In this document: in pieces, positions 42,910-52,113 of the stretch | Position numbering within the stretch: the first letter of the stretch is position 1 | Layout of the letters: the number at the start of each line of letters is the position of its first letter | Assembly: GCA_038316385.1 (NCBI GenBank) | Contig: JBBQAN010000016.1 | Location: 1 to 60,327, forward strand | Direction: 5' to 3' | Length of the DNA: 60,327 nt | From: SZAS-103 sp038316385 | GTDB taxonomy: Bacteria > Pseudomonadota > Gammaproteobacteria > Xanthomonadales > Xanthomonadaceae | The notes under the pieces: generated by a model | Database searches by the model: none | The model's input: the letters and a program-made list of their open reading frames with translations, nothing else | Told to the model about the DNA's origin: nothing | Program-made: the position numbers and the translations under genes

Positions 42910-44787
42910 ATGTTCGCCTTGCAGAAAAACCTTGCTACAAACCATCGCCGCATCCTTGCCGGGATGATCGCTGCACTCGCACCACTGGCTGCCGCGCATG
43001 CCCAGTCGATCTTCGATGAACCCAATGTCGTCGTGACTGGCGTGCGCCATGCACAGACGGTGGACGCGTCATTGGCATCGGTCACCATCATCACCCGCCA
43101 AGACATCGAGAAGAGTCCCGCCGTCGACATGATCTCGCTGCTCGCGCAGCAGGCCGGCGTGGACGTCTCGCGCACTGGCGGCGCCGGCCAGTCCAGCACC
43201 GTGTTCCTGCGCGGCGCCAACTCCAACCAGACCTTGGTGCTGATCGACGGCATCCGCGTCGCCGCGAGCACCAATAGTGTGTTCGACTTCGCCAACCTGC
43301 CACTCGACCAGATCGACCGTATCGAGATCGTGCGCGGCCCGCGCGCGGCGTTCTGGGGTTCTGATGCGATCGGCGGCGTGATCCAGATATTTACCCGCAA
43401 GGCACGTGGTTTCTCCGTCAGTGCCAATGTCGGCAGCTACCAGCAGCGCGGCGGTGAGGTCGCGTTCGGCACGCCGGGGGATGACGATAGCTATCTCGGT
43501 GTGAGCTTCGGTGTGGATCGCCAACATGGCTTCTCCGCGACCGACGCATACAACTTTTACGGCAATCCCGACGACGATGGCTACCGCAACCGCAACGCCA
43601 GCGTGCGCGGCAGCATCCCGCTCGGCACCCAGACGCTGGCGGTCACCGCGATCCATACCGACGGCGACGCGATGTTCGACGGCGGCCCACCCACCGGCTT
43701 CGACCCGTCACGCTCGTTCGCCCGAAACACCTCGGGCGGCGCGACCCTGTCTGGCCCGCTCGCTGCGCACTGGTCGCAATCGATGACCGTTGGCGGCGCC
43801 GACAACGACATCGAAACCCCGATTTACTTCAGCAAGACGTCCAGTCGCAGGTCGACTGTGGACTGGGTGAACACAGTGGAGGCGGGCGCGGACAGCAGCT
43901 TCACTTTCGGCGGCAACTGGCAGCGCGAAAGCGGCACTACGTTCAACGCCTTCAGCATCAACGCGGACGGCATCGATTACGCGCGCTCGACCAGCAACGC
44001 CGCCGGCTTCGCCGGCTACGACGGGAAGTTCGGCGCACAGCAAATTGAGCTGGCGCTGCGCCACGACCACAACAGTCAGTTCGGCGGCGCCACCACCGGC
44101 ACCGCCGCGTGGGGCTGGCAGATCGATCCGGCGTGGCGGTTGCGCGCATCGTGGGGCCAGGGCTTCCGCGCGCCGAGCTTCGACGAGCTGTACTCACTGG
44201 GTTTCGGTGGCCTGTTCGCCGGCAATTCACTGCTGCAGCCGGAGCGCTCGCAGAGCGTCGAAGGCGGCCTCGAATTCAAACCTTCGGCGGAGCACGCCTT
44301 CACGTTGTCGGCATGGCGCACACGGGTGAGCGACCTGATCGTATTCGGCGGCCCGAACGATCCGACCTTCCAGGCGATCAACATCGCCCACGCCGATCTC
44401 GAGGGCATCGAACTGTCGTATCGCTATATCAGCGGGCCGTGGAGCGCCGGCACCGCGATCACCTTGCAGGATCCGCGCAACGCGGACACCGGTGACCAAC
44501 TGCTGCGCCGCCCGCGCCGCAAGATCGCCGCCGACCTGCGCTACGACTTCAGCAACGGCTGGGATCTGTCGGTCGACGGACTGGCGGCATCGGTGCGTCA
44601 GGACTTCGACGGCCCACGCGGCGGCTACGGCCTGATCAATCTCGCTACCGGCTGGAGCTTCCATCCCGGCTGGCGTGCGCAGGTGCGCCTCAACAATTTG
44701 CTCGACAAGAACTACGAATTGGCCAGCGGCTACAACACCCCGGGTCGCAACGTGATGGTGACCCTGAACTGGAAGCCACAACCCTGA
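42910..44787 (+). CDS. btuB: TonB-dependent vitamin B12 receptor BtuB-like
   Basis: 625 residues. Signal peptide (NHRRILAGMIAALAPLAAAHA), a TonB box-like segment (NVVVTGVRHAQTV), plug domain (ITRQDIEKSPAVDMISLLAQQAGVDV, GQSSTVFLRGANSNQTLVLIDG, RIEIVRGPRAAFWGSDAIGGVI) and a barrel that ends LLDKNYELASGYNTPGRNVMVTLNW. The GGGVIQI-type plug region and DPDDDGYRN-like calcium loop residues fit BtuB. It is the outer membrane cobalamin receptor, and the upstream B12 riboswitch confirms the substrate. The protein continues KPQP after the last aromatic, so the normal C-terminal Phe/Trp is not terminal. Confidence 0.93.
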   Translation: MFALQKNLATNHRRILAGMIAALAPLAAAHAQSIFDEPNVVVTGVRHAQTVDASLASVTIITRQDIEKSPAVDMISLLAQQAGVDVSRTGGAGQSSTVFLRGANSNQTLVLIDGIRVAASTNSVFDFANLPLDQIDRIEIVRGPRAAFWGSDAIGGVIQIFTRKARGFSVSANVGSYQQRGGEVAFGTPGDDDSYLGVSFGVDRQHGFSATDAYNFYGNPDDDGYRNRNASVRGSIPLGTQTLAVTAIHTDGDAMFDGGPPTGFDPSRSFARNTSGGATLSGPLAAHWSQSMTVGGADNDIETPIYFSKTSSRRSTVDWVNTVEAGADSSFTFGGNWQRESGTTFNAFSINADGIDYARSTSNAAGFAGYDGKFGAQQIELALRHDHNSQFGGATTGTAAWGWQIDPAWRLRASWGQGFRAPSFDELYSLGFGGLFAGNSLLQPERSQSVEGGLEFKPSAEHAFTLSAWRTRVSDLIVFGGPNDPTFQAINIAHADLEGIELSYRYISGPWSAGTAITLQDPRNADTGDQLLRRPRRKIAADLRYDFSNGWDLSVDGLAASVRQDFDGPRGGYGLINLATGWSFHPGWRAQVRLNNLLDKNYELASGYNTPGRNVMVTLNWKPQP

Positions 44788-44798
44788 CGGCAAAACGA

Positions 44799-44825
44799 GC
44801 GAACCCCCAATGATTGGGGGTTCGC
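44799..44825 (+). terminator. Perfect 12-bp hairpin after btuB
   Basis: GCGAACCCCCAA-TGA-TTGGGGGTTCGC, a perfect 12-bp stem with a 3-nt loop, 11 nt past the btuB stop. It has no T-run after it, so it is either a terminator aided by Rho or a 3'-end protecting hairpin. Confidence 0.65.
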
Positions 44826-44882
44826 TAGGCGCGAGGCGTGCTGTGGCATAGAATCGAACGCGTCTGCTTGGGGAAAAACGTG

Positions 44883-47270
44883 ATGCATGTCACAAATTCT
44901 GCCCCGTCGTCGTCCGATCCAGGACACGCGACACTGTCGAGCCGCACGTTTCCGCGCCGCGTGCGCACGCTGCTCGAAGGCATTTTCGAGATCGTCACCG
45001 GCGAGATGGATCGTGGATTGAGCGCGACGCTTGACGGTCTGGAACAACAACTCTTCCGGCTCGCCGAGCAAGCCCGCAGCAACGATGTGCAACTGCACTG
45101 TCTGGAAGCCCTGGGTACAGTCAAGCGTGGACGCTTCGACCTGATGCCGCGTTATATCGCCGAACTGGAATCGGAGCTTGCCCGCGTACGCGAGGTCGTC
45201 GGTCCGGTCGGACGACCCGGCGACGGCATGACTTACAACGACATGAGTCTGGTGGCCGAAGCCGATATGGACGAGACCACCTTGTTGCACGAGATTTCCT
45301 CGCGCGCCGAGATGAAGGCGAGTCTGCCGATTTTCCTGCTCAGCCAGCGCTTCGGCGTGCTTGCAGCCAAACCGGCGCTGGATTCGGAATCGATGCCGGT
45401 CGGCCCGATTGCGTTGTGCCGTCATCTGCGTCGCGCAAGCCATTGTTTCGAACTCAGTCCCGAACATCGGCAGTTGCTGTTCCGTCAGTTCGACCGTCAT
45501 CTGATGACCGAATATGCGCACCTCGTGGAGGCCGTGAACGCCTATCTGGTGAATCAGGGCGTACTCCCAAATCTTGCCTACCTCCCAGCTCGACTGAAAA
45601 ACATTCCGCGTCGCGAAGACGCCCCGCCCGCGCTCGATGTCCCGGCACGCACGGGCTATCCCGGCGCGCCGTCACGAGCGATCCGGCCAGCCCAGCTTGC
45701 CAGTGCGCAAGAGTTTGCGGCGCATCTGGTTGCATTCACCGGCTGGCCCGGCGAATCGATCGGCGCGTCGGCGCAAGTGGCGAGCGCGAACGAAGACATC
45801 TACACCAACCTGCGCGAACTGCTGAAAAGCGCGCGGCCTCCGGCTACGGCGATGGTGCAAGAAGCGGGCGTTGGCGCTAGCGTTGGTGCCGGGCGCTATG
45901 GCGTGGCATCGCCGAACGACGTGCAATCGATACTGGGACTGCTGCAGAGGCGCCCGGCGGCGAAGGTATTGGTCAATGGCCAGCAGCGGCCGCAGTCGAT
46001 CAACCACGTCAAACAGGATCTGCTCGCCCAATTGCGCCAACTCACCGGCAACGACGCGGCGCCGGCGCTCGCGAGCGAAGACACCGACACCATCGATCTG
46101 GTCGGCATGTTGTTCGACGAGATCATGAAAGACGTGCGTCCGACCAGTCCTGCCGCGAACCTGCTCAGCAAGCTGCAGGTGCCATTGCTGCGGGTGGCAC
46201 TGCGCGACAAGGAGTTTTTCAGCCAGCAACAGCATCCGGCGCGGCAAATGCTCGATGCGGTGGCCGAAACCGGAGCGTACTGGTCCGGCGAGGATGCCGG
46301 CGATCGCGAATTGATGGGCAATGTGGAAAAACTGGTCGAACGCATCAGCCAGGAATTCGACGGCGATATCCAACTGTTCAACACCTTGTTGTCGGATCTG
46401 GCGAGCCAGACCCAGGCAGTGATGCGTCGCGCCGAAGTGGCCGAACGCCGCCACGTTGAAGCCGCGCGCGGCAAGGAAAAACTGGCGATCGCGCAGGCGC
46501 ATGCGGCGCGCATCATGACCGAGATCACCAACGCGCATCCGGTTCCGAAATTCACCCGCGCGCTGCTCAATCAGGCCTGGAGCGATGTGCTGGCGTTGAC
46601 CGCATTGCGGCATGGCGAGGACTCCGAGGAATGGCGTCGACAAGTCGAAGTGGCTACGCAGATTGCGGCGACCGCGTCGGTGTCCGCTGCGACGAGTGGA
46701 GAACCGAGCGCAGCCGCCGATGCGCAGAAGAGTGCCGAACTGAGCCAGCACGTCGAACAATCGCTGATGCAGGTGGGCTATCACGCCGACGAGGCCTTGG
46801 CGATCAGCCAGCGCCTGAGTGTCAGCCACGACGACTCCGACGATACGGCCAGCCGCACCGAACTTGCTATGAAGGTCAAGGCGCGCGCGCGGCTCGGTGA
46901 GCACGCCGTCACCAAACCCAGCGGCATCCATTTGCCGCCGCTGGACGCCAACGAAGAGGAATGTCTTGAGCGCATCCGCGCATTGCCGTTCGGCACCTGG
47001 ATGGAGTTTGTCACCAACCAGCAAGGCGATTGCGTCCGCAGACGGCTGTCGTGGTTCAGTCCGACCAGCGGGCATTGCCTGTTCATCAACCATCGTGGCC
47101 AGCGCGTGGGCGATTACACCTTGGACACGCTGGCGCGGGCGATGGCTAAGGATCAAGTACGCGTCGTCGAAAGGAAGAAGGATTCGCTGCTCGATCGCGC
47201 ATTGCATAGCGTGATGAATCTGCTGCGTGGCGAAACGCCTGTGCAGCAAGAATCGGATGCGGGCGCATGA
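44883..47270 (+). CDS. DUF1631 protein
   Basis: 795-residue cytosolic protein of the DUF1631 family: helical N-terminal two thirds (TLLEGIFEIVTGEMDRGLSA, GKPALDSESMPVGPIALCRHL-like segment, ETGAYWSGEDAGDRELMGNV, KFTRALLNQAWSDVLALTAL) and a C-terminal beta-rich domain at ~700-770 (LPFGTWMEFVTNQQGDCVRR, LSWFSPTSGHCLFINHRGQR) resembling a degenerate PilZ-like barrel. The residue order LxW.S.....F+N..G is typical of DUF1631. Function is not established. Start ATG 44883 has GGGGAAAAA upstream; an open frame reaches 44838. A true PilZ gene overlaps its stop by 4 bp, so a c-di-GMP link is likely. Confidence 0.88.
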   Translation: MHVTNSAPSSSDPGHATLSSRTFPRRVRTLLEGIFEIVTGEMDRGLSATLDGLEQQLFRLAEQARSNDVQLHCLEALGTVKRGRFDLMPRYIAELESELARVREVVGPVGRPGDGMTYNDMSLVAEADMDETTLLHEISSRAEMKASLPIFLLSQRFGVLAAKPALDSESMPVGPIALCRHLRRASHCFELSPEHRQLLFRQFDRHLMTEYAHLVEAVNAYLVNQGVLPNLAYLPARLKNIPRREDAPPALDVPARTGYPGAPSRAIRPAQLASAQEFAAHLVAFTGWPGESIGASAQVASANEDIYTNLRELLKSARPPATAMVQEAGVGASVGAGRYGVASPNDVQSILGLLQRRPAAKVLVNGQQRPQSINHVKQDLLAQLRQLTGNDAAPALASEDTDTIDLVGMLFDEIMKDVRPTSPAANLLSKLQVPLLRVALRDKEFFSQQQHPARQMLDAVAETGAYWSGEDAGDRELMGNVEKLVERISQEFDGDIQLFNTLLSDLASQTQAVMRRAEVAERRHVEAARGKEKLAIAQAHAARIMTEITNAHPVPKFTRALLNQAWSDVLALTALRHGEDSEEWRRQVEVATQIAATASVSAATSGEPSAAADAQKSAELSQHVEQSLMQVGYHADEALAISQRLSVSHDDSDDTASRTELAMKVKARARLGEHAVTKPSGIHLPPLDANEEECLERIRALPFGTWMEFVTNQQGDCVRRRLSWFSPTSGHCLFINHRGQRVGDYTLDTLARAMAKDQVRVVERKKDSLLDRALHSVMNLLRGETPVQQESDAGA

Positions 47271-47635
47271 ACGACAATCGCCGCAAGCATCGTCGCAATC
47301 CCGATCACATGGTCGGCGTTCTCGATGTGATGACCGAAGCGCTGGTCGGGCGCATCGGCAACCTCTCGGAAACCGGAATGCTGATCCAGGCCGACCAGCC
47401 ATTGGTGGACGACGGCATCTACCAGTTCCGCTTCGCCCTGCACGATATCGACGGTTCACGGCACGCGTTCGAAGTCGGTGCCCACCATTTGTGGTCAGAA
47501 GCGGCCTCTTCGCCCGATCAATCCTGGGTCGGCTTCCGCTTCATCGACATCTCGCCGGACGACGCACAACGCCTTCGCGAATGGGTACTCGCCGATGGTC
47601 ATCCCGATTACGACGTGTACTCCTCGGTCACGTAG
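47267..47635 (+). CDS. PilZ-domain c-di-GMP receptor
   Basis: 122 residues, a single PilZ domain. The RxxxR motif is in RRKHRRN (residues 5-10) and the NxSxxG motif is NLSETG (32-37), both intact, so c-di-GMP binding is expected. The end of the domain reads WVGFRFIDISPDDAQRLREWV, as in YcgR/PilZ proteins. It is translated from an ATG overlapping the DUF1631 stop; the two products probably work together. Confidence 0.92.
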   Translation: MNDNRRKHRRNPDHMVGVLDVMTEALVGRIGNLSETGMLIQADQPLVDDGIYQFRFALHDIDGSRHAFEVGAHHLWSEAASSPDQSWVGFRFIDISPDDAQRLREWVLADGHPDYDVYSSVT

Positions 47636-47748
47636 CGACCTTTTCCCACGCGTTATTCCAACGCGCAACTGATCCGCGTCTGCGCGCCGCGCCGCGATGC
47701 GGCACAATCGCATGGCCGAATCGCGGCAATGCCGAAAGCGATCACGCC

Positions 47749-49059
47749 ATGCATACCACCGCCTACGAAGAACACATCGCGACGATGCGCGCGCGCGTGG
47801 ATATCGCGCTTCAACGTTCCGGGCATGACCATGTACTCATCGCTGCGGGCGTACAGAAAATGCGTTTCCTCGACGACATGCCTTATCCGTTCAAGGTCAA
47901 TCCGCAATTCAAGGCATGGGTGCCGCTGCTGCATCATCCGGATTGCTGGATTTCATATACGCCGGGTAACACGCCGGTGCTGGTGTACGTGCAGCCGGAC
48001 GACTACTGGCATCTGCCGCCGGCGCCACCGTCGGGATACTGGTCGCATTCATTCGACGTGCGGGTCGTGCATTCCGCTGAAGAAGTGGCGCAGCATTTCC
48101 CGACATCCGGACGCGCCGCCATCCTCGGCGAAGCCGATGCCGCACTGCCCGGTTTCGTGCCGAACAATCCGCAGGCGCTGCTCGATTACCTCCACTTCCA
48201 TCGCGCCTACAAGACCCACTACGAACTCGCGATGATGCGCGTCGCCCAGCGCACTGCCGTGCATGGTCATCTTGCCGCGCGCCAGAAATTTCACGACGGT
48301 GGCTCCGAACTCGACATCCATCGCGCTTATCTGGCCGCGACCGGACACAATGACCTCGATCTGCCTTACGGCAACATCGTCGGCCTAAACCAACACGGCG
48401 CGACCTTGCACTATCAATACCAGCAGGCGAAACCACCGACCGAATCGCGTTCGCTGCTGATCGATGCGGGCGCCGAACATGCCGGCTACGCGTCCGACAT
48501 CACCCGCACCTGGAGCAATGGCGATGCGGCATTCGCTGCGTTGGTCGATGGAGTCGACCGCGAACAGCAGGCACTCGCTGCGAAAGTGAAGCCTGGACAG
48601 GACTACCGCGAACTGCACCTCGAAGCGCACTTGCGCCTCGGCGGTGTGCTGCACGATCTGGGCATCGTGAAAATGGATCCCGGTACGATGCTCGAAACCG
48701 GCGTGACCTCGATATTTTTTCCGCACGGCCTCGGCCACCCGATCGGATTGCAGGTGCACGATGTCGCCGGCTTCATGGCGTCCGATTCCGGCGGAACGAT
48801 TGCGAAACCAGACGGCCATCCGTTCCTGCGCATGACGCGCACACTGGAACGCGACATGGTCGTCACTATCGAACCCGGCATCTATTTCATCGACATGCTG
48901 CTGGAGAAATTGAAGTCAGGCCCGCATGCGAATGTAGTGGACTGGGCAGCGGTCGATCATTTGCGGAAGTTCGGTGGCGTACGCATCGAGGACGAGGTGC
49001 ATTGCACCGACGCCGCGGCGGAGAATATGACGAGGGAGGCGTTTGCGGCGGCGGTGTGA
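47749..49059 (+). CDS. pepQ: Xaa-Pro dipeptidase PepQ
   Basis: 436 residues (E. coli PepQ 443), M24B pita-bread family. It cleaves Xaa-Pro dipeptides in the cytosol with two metal ions. The metal ligands are seen in SLLIDAGAEHAGYASDITRTW (two Asp), FPHGLGHPIGLQVHDV (His), VVTIEPGIYFI (Glu) and GGVRIEDEVH (Glu). Start ATG 47749 (MHTTAYEEHIATMRARV) matches the family; the open frame extends over 500 bp upstream through the PilZ gene and was rejected. pepP lies downstream on the other strand, so both M24B prolidases are here. Confidence 0.95.
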   Translation: MHTTAYEEHIATMRARVDIALQRSGHDHVLIAAGVQKMRFLDDMPYPFKVNPQFKAWVPLLHHPDCWISYTPGNTPVLVYVQPDDYWHLPPAPPSGYWSHSFDVRVVHSAEEVAQHFPTSGRAAILGEADAALPGFVPNNPQALLDYLHFHRAYKTHYELAMMRVAQRTAVHGHLAARQKFHDGGSELDIHRAYLAATGHNDLDLPYGNIVGLNQHGATLHYQYQQAKPPTESRSLLIDAGAEHAGYASDITRTWSNGDAAFAALVDGVDREQQALAAKVKPGQDYRELHLEAHLRLGGVLHDLGIVKMDPGTMLETGVTSIFFPHGLGHPIGLQVHDVAGFMASDSGGTIAKPDGHPFLRMTRTLERDMVVTIEPGIYFIDMLLEKLKSGPHANVVDWAAVDHLRKFGGVRIEDEVHCTDAAAENMTREAFAAAV

Positions 49060-49061
49060 TT

Positions 49062-50570
49062 TCACTCCATCACGATCCCGCTCACCCTCCACGCCGGGAA
49101 CTCATCTCCAGCTCCCGGCTCATCGATCCAGCCGCACGCCAGCAAACCATCGTCGCTGCCGGCCTCGCACAGATACACCGCAATCGCGCCGCGTGGTTGT
49201 GTGGTTTCGACAAGAACCCAACCGTCCGGCAGCACGCGACGCGCACGAACGTAGTCAGCATCGAGGTACGAGGACGCATTCGCTTCGAGGATCTCGCGAC
49301 TAGCCGACGATACCAGACCTTTCACAGTCGCAATCTCGGCATCGAGCATCGGCGCATGCGTCGGCCGCACGAAGCACAATCCGTGTTGTTCCAGACGCGC
49401 GGCAACATGTTCTGGTACCGCATACGCCCACGGCCTGCGCACGACGTGGTCGCCAACAAAATTTCCGTAGTACGGCACGCGCACCTTGATCGGATTTCCA
49501 TCGAGCGAGTAAGGTTCGCGCGTGAGAATGTCGGCCTCGACGTCTGGAAATGCCTCAAGTCGGTAGCGCACCGCGATCTCGGCGGGCGGCAACTCAAAGG
49601 CATCAAGCAACGCCACAATTTCTTTACCATGCGCAGACACATACGCGAGCGATTCGCGCAAGAATGCGTACGTCACGCGCACGCGTTCTTCATAGTTGAT
49701 GTACGAATACGCTTCCAGCAACAGATCGAGACGATTCACGAGGCCGCGGTAGTTGCTGCCGAATCGCGGATGGTGCGTGTAGGTGAGCCAGCCCATGCCG
49801 TGGCCACCTTCGTCGCGCATGAAATTTCCGTACCAGAAACTGTCCAAGCCGTCGTTGTCTTTCACCGCCGCGCTGACTGCCGGCATCATCCGCGAACGCA
49901 TGAAGTCGATCGGCTCGCGACGGCCGCTTTCGATCGTGTGCGGTACGTCGTAAGTCATCGCAAAACGGTGGATGGAACCATTCGTCGCATGGCAGTCGAT
50001 CGTCAGATGCGGATTCCACGGTTGGCAGACGCGCGACTGCAGCAGTCGCATCTCGCTCGCGTCCTGGCGCATGTAGTCGCGGTTGAGGTTGACGCCTGCC
50101 GCGTTGACGCGCGTGCCGACGCCACTGGCCGGGCCGAGTTGTCCGGTGAGATGTGCGATGTCGAGCTTGCGGTGTTGCGGATCGATGCGGTCGTTGCCGT
50201 CAGGATTGAACAGCGGAGCAATCACCAACGTGATGCGCTTCAGTACATCTCCATGCATTCCATCCAGAATATTCCGCACCAGCATCAGACCGGCTTCCTT
50301 GCCCTCGACTTCGCCGGCATGGATGCCGCAGATGATCAGCACCACCGGAAGTTTCGCCGCGTGTGCAGCCTCAGGCGTGAAATGATCATGCGCCGACAGC
50401 ACCAGCAACGGCAACACGCGGCCTTCCGGCGTCGTACCGAAATCGGTGATGTGCAGGCGCGGATCGTCGCGGGCAGCGAGCGCGGCGATGAACGCCATCA
50501 CGTCGGCATGGCGAGAGGTTTCGGTGTAATCGCTGTGCTCGGCGCGGGTCAGCGGTTGCTTTGTGGTCAT
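49062..50570 (-). CDS. M14 family zinc carboxypeptidase-like protein
   Basis: 502 residues. Zinc motif GIHAGEVEGKE (HxxE) near residue 95, substrate-binding VNLNRDYMR near 170, third ligand in TIDCHATNGS near 195 and acidic region following. No signal peptide is visible, so it may act in the cytosol, unlike most secreted carboxypeptidases; the C-terminal ~150 residues are an added domain of unknown type. Start ATG 50570 has AAGGAA 6 nt upstream and MTTKQPLTR; an ATG 7 codons upstream is less likely. Its end meets pepQ with 2 bp between, so the genes are convergent. Confidence 0.85.
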   Translation of the reverse strand: MTTKQPLTRAEHSDYTETSRHADVMAFIAALAARDDPRLHITDFGTTPEGRVLPLLVLSAHDHFTPEAAHAAKLPVVLIICGIHAGEVEGKEAGLMLVRNILDGMHGDVLKRITLVIAPLFNPDGNDRIDPQHRKLDIAHLTGQLGPASGVGTRVNAAGVNLNRDYMRQDASEMRLLQSRVCQPWNPHLTIDCHATNGSIHRFAMTYDVPHTIESGRREPIDFMRSRMMPAVSAAVKDNDGLDSFWYGNFMRDEGGHGMGWLTYTHHPRFGSNYRGLVNRLDLLLEAYSYINYEERVRVTYAFLRESLAYVSAHGKEIVALLDAFELPPAEIAVRYRLEAFPDVEADILTREPYSLDGNPIKVRVPYYGNFVGDHVVRRPWAYAVPEHVAARLEQHGLCFVRPTHAPMLDAEIATVKGLVSSASREILEANASSYLDADYVRARRVLPDGWVLVETTQPRGAIAVYLCEAGSDDGLLACGWIDEPGAGDEFPAWRVSGIVME

Positions 50571-50633
50571 GTGTTTCCTTGCTTCGCGCATGCGATATGC
50601 AATCGTTTAACGAGGGCCCTGGCGCTTTCCGTG

Positions 50634-50660
50634 ACGGTTCGACAGGCTCGCCACGAACGC
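50634..50660 (-). repeat. Dispersed 'RGEPVEP'-type intergenic repeat
   Basis: The minus-strand frame over this stretch reads VRGEPVEPSR, and the DNA (GGTTCGACAGGCTCGCCACG) matches the widely seen intergenic element TTCGACAGGCTCACCACGAACG found in many proteobacterial genomes. Only one copy was seen here, between the M14 and pepP genes, so the copy count elsewhere is unknown. Confidence 0.5.
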
Positions 50661-50701
50661 AAAGCTCAACCATCACGAATGAAGAATTGGACCGACAAAA
50701 G

Positions 50702-52027
50702 TTAACGATCCGCGAGCAGCGCCTCGATGGCATCGATCTCTTTCGGCACGCCGTCGCTCAACACCTCGTGTCCGGTTTTGGTAATCAACACATCGTCCTC
50801 GATGCGCACGCCGATGCCCTGCCATTTCACGGCGACGCCCTTGCTGCCGGGTGCGATGTACAGGCCGGGTTCGATGGTGAACACCATGCCCGCCTCGAGT
50901 TCGCGGAACACGCCGTCGATGCGGTATTCGCCAACATCGTGCACGTCCAGGCCCAACCAATGCCCGGTCTTGTGCATGTAGTAGCGCTTGTAATCGCCGC
51001 TTTCGAGATTCTTTTCCAGCGTGCCCTTGAGCAGGCCGAGTTTCAGCAAGCCTTCGGTGAGTGTCGCGACTGCCGCGTCGTGGCCTGCAATCCAGGTACT
51101 GCCGGTGCGTGCGAGATTCATCGCGGCGTGTTGCGCGTCGAGCACCAATTGGTAGATCGCACGTTGTTCCTTAGAATAGCGGCCGTTGACCGGAAACGTG
51201 CGGGTGATGTCGGATGCGTAGTTGCGGTATTCGGCGCCGGCATCGATCAGCAGCAGGTCGCCATCGCGCAATGGCGACTTGTTCGCTATGTAATGCAGCA
51301 CGCACGCGTTCTTGCCGCCGCCGACGATCGATTCGTAGGCCGATACGGCATCGTTGCTGCGGAAATGGTGCAGGATCGTCGCCTCGACTTCGTACTCGTG
51401 CATGCCCGAACGCGCGGCGCGCATTGCGGCGATATGTCCGCCTGCGGCGATCTGTGCGGCGCGCTTCATCAAGCGGATTTCGTCGCGGCTCTTGAACAGG
51501 CGCAACTCGTGCAGGTAATGACCTAGTTCGAGGAATTCGTGCGGCGGCTGCGCGCCTTGCTTGACCTGCGCGCGCACGCGGTTGACCCAACCGATCAGTT
51601 TCAGGTCGAACTCGGTGTCGCGGCCAAAGTGGTAATAGACGCGCGTGCGGCCTTCGAGCAGCCCAGGCAGGATGTCGTCGAGGTCGGCGATCGGATACGC
51701 ATCGTCGAATCCGAATGTGCTCACCGCTCCTTCGGTGCCGGCGCGCGGGCCGTCCCATGCTTCGCGCGCGGGATCGCGTTCGCGGCAGAACAGCAGCGTC
51801 TCGCCATGCGCGCGGCCGGGCACCAGCACGAGAACCGCTTCGGGTTCGTCGAATCCGCTCAGGTACCAGAAATCGCTGTCCTGCCGATAGCCGTAGTGCG
51901 TGTCGTTGCTGCGGATGCGCGGCGGCGCGCTGGGCAAGATCAGGATCGCGTCGTCGCCGGCCATGCGCATGAGCTGCTTGCGGCGCCGTGCGTACTCGTT
52001 GTTCGGTGTCGCGGTCAGTTGATTCAT
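50702..52027 (-). CDS. pepP: Xaa-Pro aminopeptidase PepP
   Basis: 441 residues, exactly the length of E. coli PepP. M24B metalloaminopeptidase that removes the N-terminal residue before proline. Ligands are in LLLIDAGAEYRNYASDITRTF (Asp-Asp), HKTGHWLGLDVHDVGEYR (His), VFTIEPGLYIAPGS (Glu) and GVRIEDDVLIT (Glu); the N-terminal creatinase domain runs to ~170. Start ATG 52027 (MNQLTATPNNEYARRR) is the family start; the open frame continues 111 codons upstream without similarity. It lies 86 bp from the UPF0149 gene, the order seen in E. coli (ygfB-pepP). Confidence 0.96.
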   Translation of the reverse strand: MNQLTATPNNEYARRRKQLMRMAGDDAILILPSAPPRIRSNDTHYGYRQDSDFWYLSGFDEPEAVLVLVPGRAHGETLLFCRERDPAREAWDGPRAGTEGAVSTFGFDDAYPIADLDDILPGLLEGRTRVYYHFGRDTEFDLKLIGWVNRVRAQVKQGAQPPHEFLELGHYLHELRLFKSRDEIRLMKRAAQIAAGGHIAAMRAARSGMHEYEVEATILHHFRSNDAVSAYESIVGGGKNACVLHYIANKSPLRDGDLLLIDAGAEYRNYASDITRTFPVNGRYSKEQRAIYQLVLDAQHAAMNLARTGSTWIAGHDAAVATLTEGLLKLGLLKGTLEKNLESGDYKRYYMHKTGHWLGLDVHDVGEYRIDGVFRELEAGMVFTIEPGLYIAPGSKGVAVKWQGIGVRIEDDVLITKTGHEVLSDGVPKEIDAIEALLADR

Positions 52028-52113
52028 CGTGCGCGGTTCGATTCTGGTTGATGACGATGGAGCATTCGCGCGCCGCGATGCACCGCGATGGCTGGCGCGT
52101 CCGCCGATATCCA

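Noticed and set aside
45672..47459. 595-codon minus-strand open frame over the DUF1631 gene
   Set aside because: Antisense shadow; translation is Arg/Gln/His-rich without recognisable motifs.
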